Assembly: GCA_902780465.1 (NCBI GenBank)
Contig: CACZFV010000001.1
Location: forward strand, 39,240-87,087
Source of the DNA: an uncultured Lachnospiraceae bacterium
GTDB taxonomy: Bacteria; Bacillota; Clostridia; Lachnospirales; Lachnospiraceae
Direction of reading: 5' to 3'
Length of the DNA: 47,848 bases
The notes below the pieces were generated by a model. The model saw only the letters and a list, made by a program, of their open reading frames with translations. It ran no database searches and was not told the DNA's origin. The position numbers were made by a program, and so were the translations under genes. The number at the start of each line of letters is the position of its first letter. Within the stretch, counting starts at the first letter, position 1. Below are positions 6,999 through 15,247 of the stretch, piece by piece.

Positions 6999-8803
6999 CA
7001 TACCATATCTCCGCTTCTCTCCAGCATCTCAAAGTACTTGTCATGTGCCTCTCTGTAGGCACTGTTGTACCTCTCGTTCCGGCCGGAACGGAGATTCTCG
7101 AAATAGGAGTGCTCCTGCTCCGCCAGGCCGGGACGCACACGGATCACCGTGGCGTTGCCGACATTCGAACAGACGGAAGAGATCCTCTTGAATTCCCCCA
7201 GAAGGTTCATATAGGAAACATCCGAATAGACGCTGCACTTTCCGGAGCACATCCTGCTGAGATGATTCCCTTTCATTTTATTGATGAGCTCCGACATAAC
7301 GTCGGCCATGCCCTCGATCTGGTAGGCCGCCTCCAGGTCACGCTTGCCGAAGGCCAGCTCTGTCTTTTCCAGGATCTGCTCTGTCAGCGTGCGCAGGATA
7401 TCCATTTCGTTCATGGCTTCATTGGAAAACCTGGTCCCGGCACGGGACAGATCCGCCGCCGTCATCGCAATGCGGGCGCCATTGTCCCCCAGACGCTCAA
7501 ATTCATTCACGACTTTGTAGTACTGGTCCAGGATGCTGATGTGGTACTCCGACTGCAGGTGCGGCATAAGCTCCACGACATACTTGCTCACGCGGTCTGT
7601 CATCAGGTCCACATTGTCCTCTTCCTTCATGATGTCCTTCAGTGAACCTTCATCATAAACATCCAGCAGCGTGATCGCTTCCAGAATGTTAGACCGTGAC
7701 ACCGTGAACATCGTCATCAGGATATCGTAACAGCTCCGCAGCGCCAGGGCCGGTGTGTCGAAGAATACCGGGTTGAGGGCATCCAGCTTCTCCTGGTATT
7801 TGTTCTTTTCAACGGGCTTGTCCTTGATGATCTTCAGAGAAAGCTTCTCATAGACCGGAACCATGGGAAACAGCAGCAGCGCGCATCCCAGGTTGAAGAT
7901 CGTGTTGGTATTCGCAATGATACCTGAATTCACCACTTCGTTCCAGAGCGAATCAAGAAGGCCCAGATGATGGACGATCGTCACGATGACCAGGACAGCA
8001 ATGGATTTGCCCAGGTTATAGAGGATGTTCACAATACCGACGCGCTTTGCCTCAGGAGGGGCGCCGATGGAACAGACGATGGCTGTTGTCACGCAGTCTC
8101 CGAGATAGACGCCGACGATCACTGCGTAGATCGCCTTAAAGGTCAGCATGCCTGAAGTGGAAAAGGCCTGCAGGATACCGATGGTGGCTGAAGAGCTCTG
8201 AAGAATGAATGCCACTGTGGCGCCGGTCAGGTAACCCAGGAAGGGATTCTCCCCCAGGCCGGAAAACACATTTTCGAACACGCCGGATTCCGTCAGAACG
8301 CTGACTGCGGCGGTCATATTCATCAGTCCGGAGAAGAGGATCCCGAATCCAATGGCAATGTTGCCGATAGGCCGCGAGTTTGTTCCCTTTCCCGCCATAA
8401 GGACCAGGCATCCGATGATCAGTGCGATAGGAGCCAGGGATGAAGGACGGAACAGCTGGAGCCAGGCGCCGGAAGACGCGTTCAGGTCCATCAGACGGAT
8501 GATCTGTCCGGTCACAGTGGTTCCGACGTTGGCGCCGATGATAATGCCCAGGGACTGGCGGAGCGTCAGAATGCCGACGCTGACCAGACCGGAGGTGATG
8601 ACAATGGTCGCTGTGGAGGACTGGATCACCGCCGTGATCACGAGTCCCAGAAGAAAGGCTTTGACAGGGTTGTTGGTAACATTTTCCATCGCGACCTTCA
8701 GGGTGCCTGAAGAGCTTTCCTTCAGGCCGTCTCCCATCAGCCGCATTCCGTAAAGGAACATGGCCAGGCCGCCAAATAATGTCAGGACGTCAAAAATACT
8801 CAT
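6998..8803 (-). CDS. Na+/phosphate symporter (NptA/PNaS family) with C-terminal PhoU-like domain
   Basis: 601 residues. The membrane half (about 1-320) has the two inverted PNaS repeats, each with a QSS motif: AVIQSSTATIVITSGLV and AFILQSSSATIGIL. The C-terminal ~250 residues are helical and PhoU-like, typical of Clostridial Na/Pi proteins. Expected role: Na+-coupled phosphate uptake at the cytoplasmic membrane, with the PhoU-like part possibly regulating flux. The start at 8803 (MSIFDVLTLFGG) was chosen because the family begins there; its best Shine-Dalgarno, GGAGGA, is rather far away (14 bases). The leader from 8804 to about 8935 is AT-rich with an inverted repeat (ACAAAT/ATTTGT), but no convincing promoter could be fixed. 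No pst or pho genes are nearby. Confidence 0.92.
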   Translation of the reverse strand: MSIFDVLTLFGGLAMFLYGMRLMGDGLKESSSGTLKVAMENVTNNPVKAFLLGLVITAVIQSSTATIVITSGLVSVGILTLRQSLGIIIGANVGTTVTGQIIRLMDLNASSGAWLQLFRPSSLAPIALIIGCLVLMAGKGTNSRPIGNIAIGFGILFSGLMNMTAAVSVLTESGVFENVFSGLGENPFLGYLTGATVAFILQSSSATIGILQAFSTSGMLTFKAIYAVIVGVYLGDCVTTAIVCSIGAPPEAKRVGIVNILYNLGKSIAVLVIVTIVHHLGLLDSLWNEVVNSGIIANTNTIFNLGCALLLFPMVPVYEKLSLKIIKDKPVEKNKYQEKLDALNPVFFDTPALALRSCYDILMTMFTVSRSNILEAITLLDVYDEGSLKDIMKEEDNVDLMTDRVSKYVVELMPHLQSEYHISILDQYYKVVNEFERLGDNGARIAMTAADLSRAGTRFSNEAMNEMDILRTLTEQILEKTELAFGKRDLEAAYQIEGMADVMSELINKMKGNHLSRMCSGKCSVYSDVSYMNLLGEFKRISSVCSNVGNATVIRVRPGLAEQEHSYFENLRSGRNERYNSAYREAHDKYFEMLERSGDMV

Positions 8804-8946
8804 ATAATAACCGTGGGTCCTCCCCCCGCGTATCCGCGCGCGGGATATATATAAACAATCGTTATAGATATCCAACAAATTCTTATGGATTTGTTCTATT
8901 ATATTATACTATCTGAACCGGTGAAATACTACTGTCCAAAATGACG

Positions 8947-8980
8947 AAAGTGCTTCCGGAATAACTTCCGGAAGCACTTT
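8947..8980 (-). terminator. Terminator of the methyltransferase-pyrophosphatase-phosphoesterase operon
   Basis: A 13-bp stem AAAGTGCTTCCGG/CCGGAAGCACTTT directly after the stop at 8986. The T run on the minus strand is short (CTTTCGTCATTTT). Confidence 0.75.
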
Positions 8981-8985
8981 TCAGT

Positions 8986-9471
8986 TCACAGGTTTTTCAG
9001 TGTAAATACCGCTTTTCCTGACTCGTCCAGCTCCATGATCATGTAGGTGGGTCTTCTCCCCTGCTGCCGTGGATAAGAAAGACTGCCGGGATTCAGGATG
9101 GTCACGTCTCTGTATTCCTCCAGGCAGGGCCTGTGGGTGTGACCGAACATTGCGATATCGAATCCTCTTGCAGCTGCTTCTTTCCGGATGAATTCCGTGT
9201 CCAGGGACACATTGTAATAGTGACCGTGGGTCAGAAGGCAGTTGTATTTGCCGATCTTCACCGCCTTCTCGGAATCCAGGCTGGAAAAAAAGTCATTGTT
9301 GCCTCTGACGACGATCAGCCGTGTGGAAAGAGGAAGCCATTTCTGGTACATCGTCTCGCTTCCTTCCGCATCGCCCAGGTGGATCAGCATATCCAGCGGG
9401 GACTCCAGTTCCAGCACCTTTTTCAGGTTCTCGTCTTTTCTGTGGGTGTCGCTGCAGATCAGTATCTTCAT
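8986..9471 (-). CDS. YfcE/MJ0936-type metallophosphoesterase
   Basis: 161 residues containing every motif of the calcineurin-like YfcE/MJ0936 phosphodiesterase family: SDTH near the N-terminus, HLGDAEG, RGNND, LTHGH and FGHTH. These residues bind two metal ions. E. coli YfcE hydrolyses artificial phosphodiesters; the natural substrate is uncertain. It is the third gene of a tight operon: its ATG overlaps the stop of the XTP/dITP pyrophosphatase gene by four bases (ATGA). In several Firmicutes a small phosphoesterase follows rdgB in the same way, suggesting a joint role in nucleotide clean-up, but this is inferred from position only. Confidence 0.93.
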   Translation of the reverse strand: MKILICSDTHRKDENLKKVLELESPLDMLIHLGDAEGSETMYQKWLPLSTRLIVVRGNNDFFSSLDSEKAVKIGKYNCLLTHGHYYNVSLDTEFIRKEAAARGFDIAMFGHTHRPCLEEYRDVTILNPGSLSYPRQQGRRPTYMIMELDESGKAVFTLKNL

Positions 9472-10070
9472 TCAAGTTCCTCTTTCAGCTTCTGTCTCAT
9501 CATCCGCAGTGCCTTGCCCCGATGGCTGATGGCATTCTTCTCTTCTTCTGTCAGTTCGGCGGAGCACTTTCCGTACTCCGGCAGATACAGCACCGGGTCG
9601 TAGCCGAAACCATTGCTTCCGGCCGGTTCATGGGCCAGCTGCCCCTCCATGGAAGCCTCCGTCACCACATGCCTCCCGCCCGGAAGAATGCAGGCGATGG
9701 CTGCCCGGAACCGGGCGCTTCTCTTTTCGCCCTCAACTCCTTCGAGTCTCCTGATCAGTTCCGCGTTCTTCTCGCTGTAAGGTGTCTCCCGTCCAAGCCA
9801 ACGGGCGGAGTAAATGCCTGGCTCCCCATTCAGGTAATCCACCTCCAGGCCGGAATCGTCCGCCATGACGATGGTATCCGGCAGGAGCCTGTGCACGGCT
9901 TCCGCCTTGATCAGCGCGTTCTCTGCAAACGTCGTGCCGGTCTCTTCGGGATCCGCTTCTGCGCCAGCCTCTTTCATGGAAAGGATCTCTGCGTCCAGAT
10001 CGGAGAAGATCTCCCGGATCTCCCGCATTTTATCCTGATTGCCGGTGGCGATTACGATCTTATGTCTCAT
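9468..10070 (-). CDS. rdgB: XTP/dITP pyrophosphatase (RdgB/HAM1 family)
   Basis: 200 residues. Conserved features are IVIATGNQDKMREI at the N-terminus, TGTTFAENALIKA, MADDSGLEVDYLNGEPGIYSARW and GSNGFGYDPVL, all typical of the HAM1 fold that hydrolyses non-canonical purine nucleoside triphosphates (dITP, XTP) to the monophosphate and PPi. The start at 10070 (MRHKIVIATGN) was chosen because it matches the family start and overlaps the upstream methyltransferase stop as ATGA; the longer open frame is just the upstream gene's other frame. It is translationally coupled on both sides within a three-gene operon. Confidence 0.96.
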   Translation of the reverse strand: MRHKIVIATGNQDKMREIREIFSDLDAEILSMKEAGAEADPEETGTTFAENALIKAEAVHRLLPDTIVMADDSGLEVDYLNGEPGIYSARWLGRETPYSEKNAELIRRLEGVEGEKRSARFRAAIACILPGGRHVVTEASMEGQLAHEPAGSNGFGYDPVLYLPEYGKCSAELTEEEKNAISHRGKALRMMRQKLKEELE

Positions 10071-11230
10071 TTCTGTTCTGTTTCCCTTCTTTTCGGCGGC
10101 TTCTTGCCCAGGAACTGATAGAAGTAGGTCTTCATCATTCCATTGTAGATCTTTCTGTTTTTGTCCGCCTTTCGTCCGATGCACCGCTCCGCGTCCTCAA
10201 ACGCCGTGATGAGGAACAGCGACCAGTCGTCCAGCTGCCGGAATCTTTCTCCCAGAGTCCTGTACAGCTGCGCGATGCCTTCGTCTGCTTTCAGGCGCTC
10301 CCCATAGGGAGGATTTGTGATCAGAAAGCCGTATCTTTTCGGATGGGAAAGCTGGGCGACGTCCCGCTGCTGCAGATGGATCATTTCCGCCACGCCTGCC
10401 TGGGCGGCGTTCACACGCGCGCGGCGAAGCACTTCGGGATCGATGTCGTAGCCCTGGATATCTGTCTCCACGGAGAGGTCCTTCAGTTCCTCCGCCTCGT
10501 CCAGCGTATTGTACCAGTGCTTTTTCGGAACGATCCCATCCCACTCCTGGGACAGGAACTCCCGGTTCATGCCCGGTGCCATATTGGCTGCCATCATGGC
10601 GGCCTCGATGCAGAACGTGCCGCTGCCGCAGAAGGGATCCACCAGGATCCGGTCCTTATGCCAGGGCGTCAGCATGATCAGCGCCGCGGCGAGTGTCTCC
10701 GTGATAGGAGCCTTCGCAGTCTCCGTTCTGTAGCCGCGCTTGTGGAGCGAGTTCCCGCTGGTATCCAGAGACACCGTAACTTCGTCATTGTGCAGGAACA
10801 CTCTCACAGGATACTCCGCACCGGTCTCCTCAAAGCGCTCCAGTCCGTAATGCTGACCCATCCTCCGCACCATGGCTTTTTTCATGATGGACTGGATATC
10901 CGACGGAGAAAACAGTTTGCTGTTGATCGAGGTCGCCTTTGTCACCCAGAAACGGCTGTCCCGGGGCAGGAACTCCTCCCAGGGCAGCGCGGCGGTCTTC
11001 TCAAAAAGCTCCTCAAAGCTTTCTGCCCGGAACTTTCCTACATTCAGCAGCACTCTCTCCGCCGTGCGGAGCCACACATTCGCCCGGGCCACCGCCTCCG
11101 CGTCGCCGGCAAAGGTCACTCTGCCGTTTTCCGTCGCGGTCACATCGTATCCCAGGTCAACGATCTCTCTTTTTAACACCGCCTCCATGCCAAAGTGGCA
11201 GGGGGCTGTCAGTTCATAAATATTCGTCAT
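10067..11230 (-). CDS. THUMP-domain class I SAM-dependent RNA methyltransferase (RlmL-N/YpsC family)
   Basis: 387 residues. An N-terminal ferredoxin-like/THUMP RNA-binding part (about 1-165) is followed by a Rossmann methyltransferase with VDPFCGSGTFCIEAA (SAM site) and TNPPYGERL (the NPPY motif of N2-guanine/N6-adenine methylation). This fits the COG0116 family, whose E. coli RlmL N-terminal half makes m2G2445 in 23S rRNA; Firmicute YpsC is the single-domain relative. The exact target base here is inferred. First gene of an operon with the pyrophosphatase and phosphoesterase. The Shine-Dalgarno (AGGG) is weak. Confidence 0.92.
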   Translation of the reverse strand: MTNIYELTAPCHFGMEAVLKREIVDLGYDVTATENGRVTFAGDAEAVARANVWLRTAERVLLNVGKFRAESFEELFEKTAALPWEEFLPRDSRFWVTKATSINSKLFSPSDIQSIMKKAMVRRMGQHYGLERFEETGAEYPVRVFLHNDEVTVSLDTSGNSLHKRGYRTETAKAPITETLAAALIMLTPWHKDRILVDPFCGSGTFCIEAAMMAANMAPGMNREFLSQEWDGIVPKKHWYNTLDEAEELKDLSVETDIQGYDIDPEVLRRARVNAAQAGVAEMIHLQQRDVAQLSHPKRYGFLITNPPYGERLKADEGIAQLYRTLGERFRQLDDWSLFLITAFEDAERCIGRKADKNRKIYNGMMKTYFYQFLGKKPPKRRETEQK

Positions 11231-11249
11231 AATAGCCCTATGATAAACG

Positions 11250-11289
11250 AAAAAAACGGTATCCGCAAGAAAAATGACTGCGGATACCG
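11250..11289 (-). terminator. Terminator of the downstream NlpC/P60 gene
   Basis: An 11-bp stem CGGTATCCGCA/TGCGGATACCG, followed on the minus strand by a run of T, just past the stop at 11303. Confidence 0.9.
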
Positions 11290-11302
11290 CTTCTTTCTTA
11301 TG

Positions 11303-12331
11303 TCAGTCCAGGAGATTCCGGATGGTCAGCGGCGCCGCGTAGTCAAACGCCGTCATCCTGATACCCTTCCCTGTTCCTACTGCGTGGATCGCTTTGCCGT
11401 CCCCGGCGTAAATACTCACATGGTTCACAATGCCGTCCTTCGGGGAGCCGTCATATGCGATGATATCGCCCGGCTGCATCTCCGTCACCGAGACTGGACG
11501 GCCCTTGGAGGCCTGCACAGCCGACTGGTGATAAAGCTCGATCCCTGCCGCTTCCTTGTATACGTAGAGGATCAGTCCGGAACAGTCAAAGCCCTCTTCC
11601 GGCGAATCTCCGCCGTAAACGTAAGTCCCGCCGATAAAGGATTTCGCAAGGTCCACGATCTCCTTTCTGGTCGCGCTGACCCTGCTCCAGTCCGTAGCGG
11701 GCGCCGCGCCGGAGGTCTTGATATCCGACACTGTCGGCTCATTGACTCCGTAGGAGCTGCCGCCCTGCACCTTCGCAACACCGGGCCCCGTCACTCTGTC
11801 AAGGGCCTCCAGTTCTTCATCGGTCAGGGTCTCATAGGAATTCGGCTTCGGATCGCCGCCCGCCGGTTTCTGCTGCGGTGTCTGCTGCTGCACGGGCTCA
11901 GGCGTACTCTGCGGTGCGGGTTCCGGTTCCGGTGTTTTCTGCAGTGCAGACTCCGGTTCCGGCTCGTCCGGTCTGGGTGCCTCCACTGCATAGGCGCTTT
12001 TCGTCTCGGATGAAGGCGCCGCTGCAGCTGTCGTCTCCGCCTTCGGAGCTTCGTTGCTTACGGAGGAAGTCCCCGATTTTGGCGCTTCCGATTTCGGTGC
12101 TTCTGTTTCCGCAGCCTTGGTCTCCACTGGAAGCGCAGGCACCAGTCCTGCAGATTCCGCAGATTTCTGGGAAGAAGCGGCTGAAGTTCCGGAAGCAGCT
12201 TCTGTCTCTTCGCTTCCCGGCGCGCCTCCCACAACTTCTGTCGGAGCTGCCGCTGCCGGCATTGCAAAAACCGTGCACAGGCAGAAGCCCACGGCCGCCG
12301 CTGCGCAGAAGGATATAAACGATTTTTTCAT
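11303..12331 (-). CDS. Secreted NlpC/P60 cell-wall hydrolase with long Pro/Glu/Ala/Thr-rich linker
   Basis: 342 residues. The signal peptide ends near AMPAAAA. Residues about 35-165 are a low-complexity linker with EAPKSEAPKS and PEPEPAPQSTPEP repeats, probably spanning the wall. The C-terminal NlpC/P60 domain has the catalytic Cys250 in GFDCSGLILY, His in IVNHVSIYAG and a further His in AIHAVGTG. Such enzymes cleave D-Glu-diamino acid bonds in peptidoglycan stem peptides; the cleavage site here is unproven. The gene at 12451 is a paralogue directly upstream. It has its own promoter (12392-12420) with a WalR-like box just after it, and a terminator at 11250-11289. Confidence 0.93.
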   Translation of the reverse strand: MKKSFISFCAAAAVGFCLCTVFAMPAAAAPTEVVGGAPGSEETEAASGTSAASSQKSAESAGLVPALPVETKAAETEAPKSEAPKSGTSSVSNEAPKAETTAAAAPSSETKSAYAVEAPRPDEPEPESALQKTPEPEPAPQSTPEPVQQQTPQQKPAGGDPKPNSYETLTDEELEALDRVTGPGVAKVQGGSSYGVNEPTVSDIKTSGAAPATDWSRVSATRKEIVDLAKSFIGGTYVYGGDSPEEGFDCSGLILYVYKEAAGIELYHQSAVQASKGRPVSVTEMQPGDIIAYDGSPKDGIVNHVSIYAGDGKAIHAVGTGKGIRMTAFDYAAPLTIRNLLD

Positions 12332-12366
12332 GAATCCGCTCCGTTTTTCTCCAGGATGTCTTACTT

Positions 12367-12383
12367 GTTACAAATATATTTCA
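12367..12383 (-). promoter_or_regulatory. WalR-like direct repeat (one mismatch) in NlpC/P60 leader
   Basis: Read on the minus strand: TGAAAT, 5 bases, TGTAAC. The consensus for WalR (YycF) is TGTWAH-N5-TGTWAH; the first half has one mismatch. It lies 8 bases downstream of the -10. Confidence 0.4.
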
Positions 12384-12391
12384 CAATTAAC

Positions 12392-12420
12392 AGTATAGAT
12401 TTCATTCCCCGGATAGTCAA
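12392..12420 (-). promoter_or_regulatory. Predicted sigma-A promoter of the NlpC/P60 gene at 11303
   Basis: TTGACT, 17 bases, TATACT on the minus strand. The same hexamers precede the paralogous gene at 12451. Confidence 0.8.
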
Positions 12421-12450
12421 CGAACGAATATTTACGAGTTATTTAAGGAA

Positions 12451-13131
12451 TCAGCCAAGAAAGCTTGCGATGCGGATGGGATTCCGGTAATTCCACTGAG
12501 AGACCTTGATACCGGTCCTGGATGTGGAAGCATGCACGATCTGTCCATCCCCGATGTACATCGCGACGTGATTCACGCGGCTTCCCTTTCCATAGAACAG
12601 AAGGTCTCCCGGCTGCATTTCCTCTGCTGAAACCGTGGTTCCTTCTCTCGCCTGGTCAGCGGAAGTGCGGCTCATGGAGACGCCGGCAGTGTTGGAAAGG
12701 ATATAACGCACAAAACCGGAGCAGTCAGCGCCTGTATGGGGATCGGTGCCGCCCCAGACATAGCGTCCGCCGACAAAGGACAGTGCGTAATCGACGACAC
12801 TCTCTCTGAGCTGTTCCTCGGCTGTCTCCTCAGACACTTCCGCGCCCTCGATTGGGATATCTTCCGTCACTCCGGGGCCCTTCGGCTCCTCAGCCTGTGC
12901 CGGCGCACTCTGCGCGGCTTCCTCTGTCTCCTCTGTATCTTCAGCGGCCTCTGCCGTTTCCTCAGCTGTCACAGTCTCTTCAGCCGTCTCCGCGCTGTCT
13001 GCGGTCTCCTCCGCGGAAACTGCAGCGGTCTCTTCTGTCTCTGCCGGAGCGGCATATACCTGTACCGCTGTGCCGGAGGCAAGTGCCGCCGCCAGTCCGA
13101 AAGCTGCCAGCCATCCTGTGATCTTTCTCAT
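12451..13131 (-). CDS. Secreted NlpC/P60 cell-wall hydrolase with acidic Thr/Ala/Glu linker
   Basis: 226 residues. A signal peptide (ending VQVYAA) leads into an acidic linker of TAEE/EETAE repeats (about 30-100). The NlpC/P60 domain follows: Cys137 in GADCSGFVRY, His in RVNHVAMYIGDG and His in QIVHASTS. Expected role: peptidoglycan peptide hydrolysis outside the cell. It is a paralogue of the gene at 11303 with a linker of different composition and opposite charge bias, so the two may act in different wall zones. GGAGAG lies before the ATG. The promoter and a perfect WalR-type repeat are at 13188-13239. No terminator separates it from the next gene's promoter. Confidence 0.93.
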   Translation of the reverse strand: MRKITGWLAAFGLAAALASGTAVQVYAAPAETEETAAVSAEETADSAETAEETVTAEETAEAAEDTEETEEAAQSAPAQAEEPKGPGVTEDIPIEGAEVSEETAEEQLRESVVDYALSFVGGRYVWGGTDPHTGADCSGFVRYILSNTAGVSMSRTSADQAREGTTVSAEEMQPGDLLFYGKGSRVNHVAMYIGDGQIVHASTSRTGIKVSQWNYRNPIRIASFLG

Positions 13132-13187
13132 CTATGTATACTCTCCATTGAATGCAAATTTAAATGTCGCGATCGTTTTACGCAACT

Positions 13188-13204
13188 GTTACAAATTTGT
13201 TACA
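13188..13204 (-). promoter_or_regulatory. Perfect WalR-type box in NlpC/P60 leader
   Basis: Minus strand reads TGTAAC, AAATT, TGTAAC: an exact match to TGTWAH-N5-TGTWAH, the site bound by the essential cell-wall regulator WalR in Bacillus and Staphylococcus. It lies 5 bases downstream of the -10, near the expected transcription start. That position would suit repression better than activation. Confidence 0.6.
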
Positions 13205-13209
13205 AGCAG

Positions 13210-13239
13210 AGTATACAATTTTCGAACTGCAAAAGTCAA
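13210..13239 (-). promoter_or_regulatory. Predicted sigma-A promoter of the NlpC/P60 gene at 12451
   Basis: TTGACT, 18 bases, TATACT on the minus strand, about 80 bases before the start codon. Confidence 0.78.
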
Positions 13240-13293
13240 GGAGTTAACTATTTCTTAATACTTTTTCCGTTTTTCTTCATAGTTCATAAGAAA

Positions 13294-13326
13294 CCCGGCG
13301 GAGATCCCTTGCAGGATCCCGCCGGG
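13294..13326 (-). terminator. Terminator at the end of the leu-ilv-ser operon region
   Basis: Stem CCCGGCGG/CCGCCGGG with an inner GATC/GATC pairing, followed on the minus strand by TTTCTT. It sits right after the stop at 13333. Confidence 0.7.
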
Positions 13327-13332
13327 CTGCAT

Positions 13333-13821
13333 TCAGTACCCTGTTCCTCCGAACATACGGACAAGACGTACGATCACGATAACGATGAGGATCGGCACCA
13401 GGAAATAGGAAAGGATGGCAAAAAGCCCCAGGACCAGGATGACGACGACAAACAGGACTCCGGCCAGGATCACCCATGGCATGACCTTATCCGTGACCGG
13501 CCGGAAGCTTTCTTCCGCGTGTTCACTCCTTTCCGAAAACTGCTGGCTGAACTGTTCTTCTTCTGTGGTACGGGCATTGTCATACCCGCCCGGCTCCCCG
13601 TCCGGGACCCCGTCCACCTCATACCCGGCAGCCTCGAGAATCGACCTGGCGATCAGCGCCGGATTGCCCAGCTCCTCAAGGACGTCCTCTTCCGTTCTTC
13701 CTTTCTGTTTCTCTTCTTCAATATAGGAATCATAGTAGTTCAGGTTTTCCGGCACCAGGACGTTCGCCCCTTCTTCCAGAAGACGTTCCCTGAGCCCTTC
13801 CAGGAATTCCTGTTTTGTCAT
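13333..13821 (-). CDS. HAAS/DUF1700-like small membrane protein
   Basis: 162 residues. The N-terminus (MTKQEFLEGLRERL ... DYYDSYIEEEK-like spacing) resembles the HAAS signalling domain of DUF1700 proteins; a Gly/Glu-rich linker follows, then two closely spaced hydrophobic helices (about 112-153) and a short basic tail. HAAS/DUF1700 proteins are usually encoded next to a PadR-type repressor and respond to envelope state; no PadR gene is present here. It starts 38 bases after the DUF1015 gene with an AAAGGAGAG site, so it is probably the last gene of that operon. The function is not known. Confidence 0.75.
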   Translation of the reverse strand: MTKQEFLEGLRERLLEEGANVLVPENLNYYDSYIEEEKQKGRTEEDVLEELGNPALIARSILEAAGYEVDGVPDGEPGGYDNARTTEEEQFSQQFSERSEHAEESFRPVTDKVMPWVILAGVLFVVVILVLGLFAILSYFLVPILIVIVIVRLVRMFGGTGY

Positions 13822-13859
13822 CTGAACCGCTCTCCTTTCGCTGCAGTGTTTTCGATATC

Positions 13860-15164
13860 TCAGATCTCATGGATCAGGATGCCGCTCATCAGCTTGGGCT
13901 CGAACCAGGTGGATTTCGGCGGCATCAGCCCCCCTTCGTCCGCAACACGAAGAAGCTCCTCCATCTGAGTCGGATAAAGGGTGAAGGCCACTGCCGTCCC
14001 GGCGGCAGCTCCCTTTCCCTTTGCTCCCCTGGCTTCATCAGCTTCATCCACGAGGCGCTCCAGTTCTTTCGTGCCCCGGATCCCTCCCACAAAGGAGATC
14101 CTGCTGTCTGTCCTCGGATCATCGATCCCCAGGACTCTGCCCAGGGTCGTGTCCTGCAGGATCGACACGTCCAGGCCTTCCACAGGATCCTGAGACATCA
14201 CATCCTCGTCCGCGATCATCTCATACCAGTGACCACCCAGATACATTCCGAAGATCCCTTTCGCATCCGGCACCACCGGCTCTTCCCCGAAGTCGCGCAG
14301 ACGGAAATGCGCATCCACCTCCAGCAGAAAGTCCTCTGCGGAAAGACCGTTCAGGTCCTTCACAAAACGATTGTACGGGAGGATCTTCAGGTCCTCTGCC
14401 GGGAACAGGACCGAAAGGAAGTAATTGAATTCCTCTTCGCCTGTATAACCGGGGTTTTCTTCTCTTCTCTTCAGCGCTACTTTCACCGCGCTGGCCGCTC
14501 TGTGGTGACCGTCCGCGATATACACCGCCGGGACCGCTGCGAACAGCTCCGTGATCCTTGCGGAGTCCTCTTCGCTGTCGATCCTCCACAGACGCTGACG
14601 CACGCCGTCGGAAGAGCAGAAATCGTACAGCGGCTCCTGCTCCTTGGCCCGTTCCATGATTTCTGTCAGCTCCGGAACCTTCCTGTAAGTGAGAAAGATC
14701 GGCCCCGTCTGGGCTCCGCACACATCCACGTGACGGATCCTGTCCTGTTCCTTCGCCTCCCTGGTATTCTCATGCTTCCTGATCACGCCGTTCAGATAAT
14801 CATCCACGGAAACACAGGCCGCGATCCCTGTCTGGCAGTGTCCCTTCAGTTCCTCCGCCAGACTCCCGCTTTCCGCCTTCTGCTCGTACACATAGAAGGA
14901 GGGGTTTTCTTCCCGGATAAAAATTCCTTCCTCCGTTTCCTGCCTGAGCAGTTCTTTTGCTTTTTCGTAGGCGGCGTCCGAATACATGTCAAAATCCGGC
15001 CCGAACTGAGTCTCCGGCCGGTCGATATTCAGGAAAGACAGCGGGTGCCCTTTTACCGCCTCCCGCGCTTCCTCTCTGCTGTACACATCATAGGGAAGAG
15101 ATGCCACTTCCCCCGCCGCGTCCTGATTCGGCCGCAGACTCCTGAATCTTCTTATGATCGCCAT
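13860..15164 (-). CDS. DUF1015 family protein, linked to serine biosynthesis genes
   Basis: 434 soluble residues covering the whole DUF1015 (COG4198) family length. Notable motifs are PYDVYSREEAR and FLNIDRPET near the N-terminus, and AVYIADGHHRAASA in the middle. The DGHHR segment resembles the nucleotide-binding motif of the ParB/sulfiredoxin superfamily, to which the archaeal serine kinase SerK belongs; this likeness is an inference by eye. It lies downstream of serC and serA, separated from serA by 83 bases that hold a hairpin but no evident promoter. No serB is present, so a role in phosphoserine/serine conversion is an attractive but untested idea. GGAGAGG precedes the ATG. Confidence 0.85.
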   Translation of the reverse strand: MAIIRRFRSLRPNQDAAGEVASLPYDVYSREEAREAVKGHPLSFLNIDRPETQFGPDFDMYSDAAYEKAKELLRQETEEGIFIREENPSFYVYEQKAESGSLAEELKGHCQTGIAACVSVDDYLNGVIRKHENTREAKEQDRIRHVDVCGAQTGPIFLTYRKVPELTEIMERAKEQEPLYDFCSSDGVRQRLWRIDSEEDSARITELFAAVPAVYIADGHHRAASAVKVALKRREENPGYTGEEEFNYFLSVLFPAEDLKILPYNRFVKDLNGLSAEDFLLEVDAHFRLRDFGEEPVVPDAKGIFGMYLGGHWYEMIADEDVMSQDPVEGLDVSILQDTTLGRVLGIDDPRTDSRISFVGGIRGTKELERLVDEADEARGAKGKGAAAGTAVAFTLYPTQMEELLRVADEGGLMPPKSTWFEPKLMSGILIHEI

Positions 15165-15206
15165 GCTGTCCTCTCCATCGTCTGTATTCTTTCTGTAAAG
15201 CTGAAA

Positions 15207-15228
15207 GGCCGGGCGCTGAGGCCCGGCC
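15207..15228 (-). terminator. Hairpin between serA and DUF1015 gene (weak or partial terminator)
   Basis: Stem GGCCGGGC/GCCCGGCC with a 6-base loop. The minus-strand tail is only CTTTCAGCTTT, so read-through into the DUF1015 gene is likely. Confidence 0.6.
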
Positions 15229-15247
15229 GGTGTTTCAAGGCTCGATT

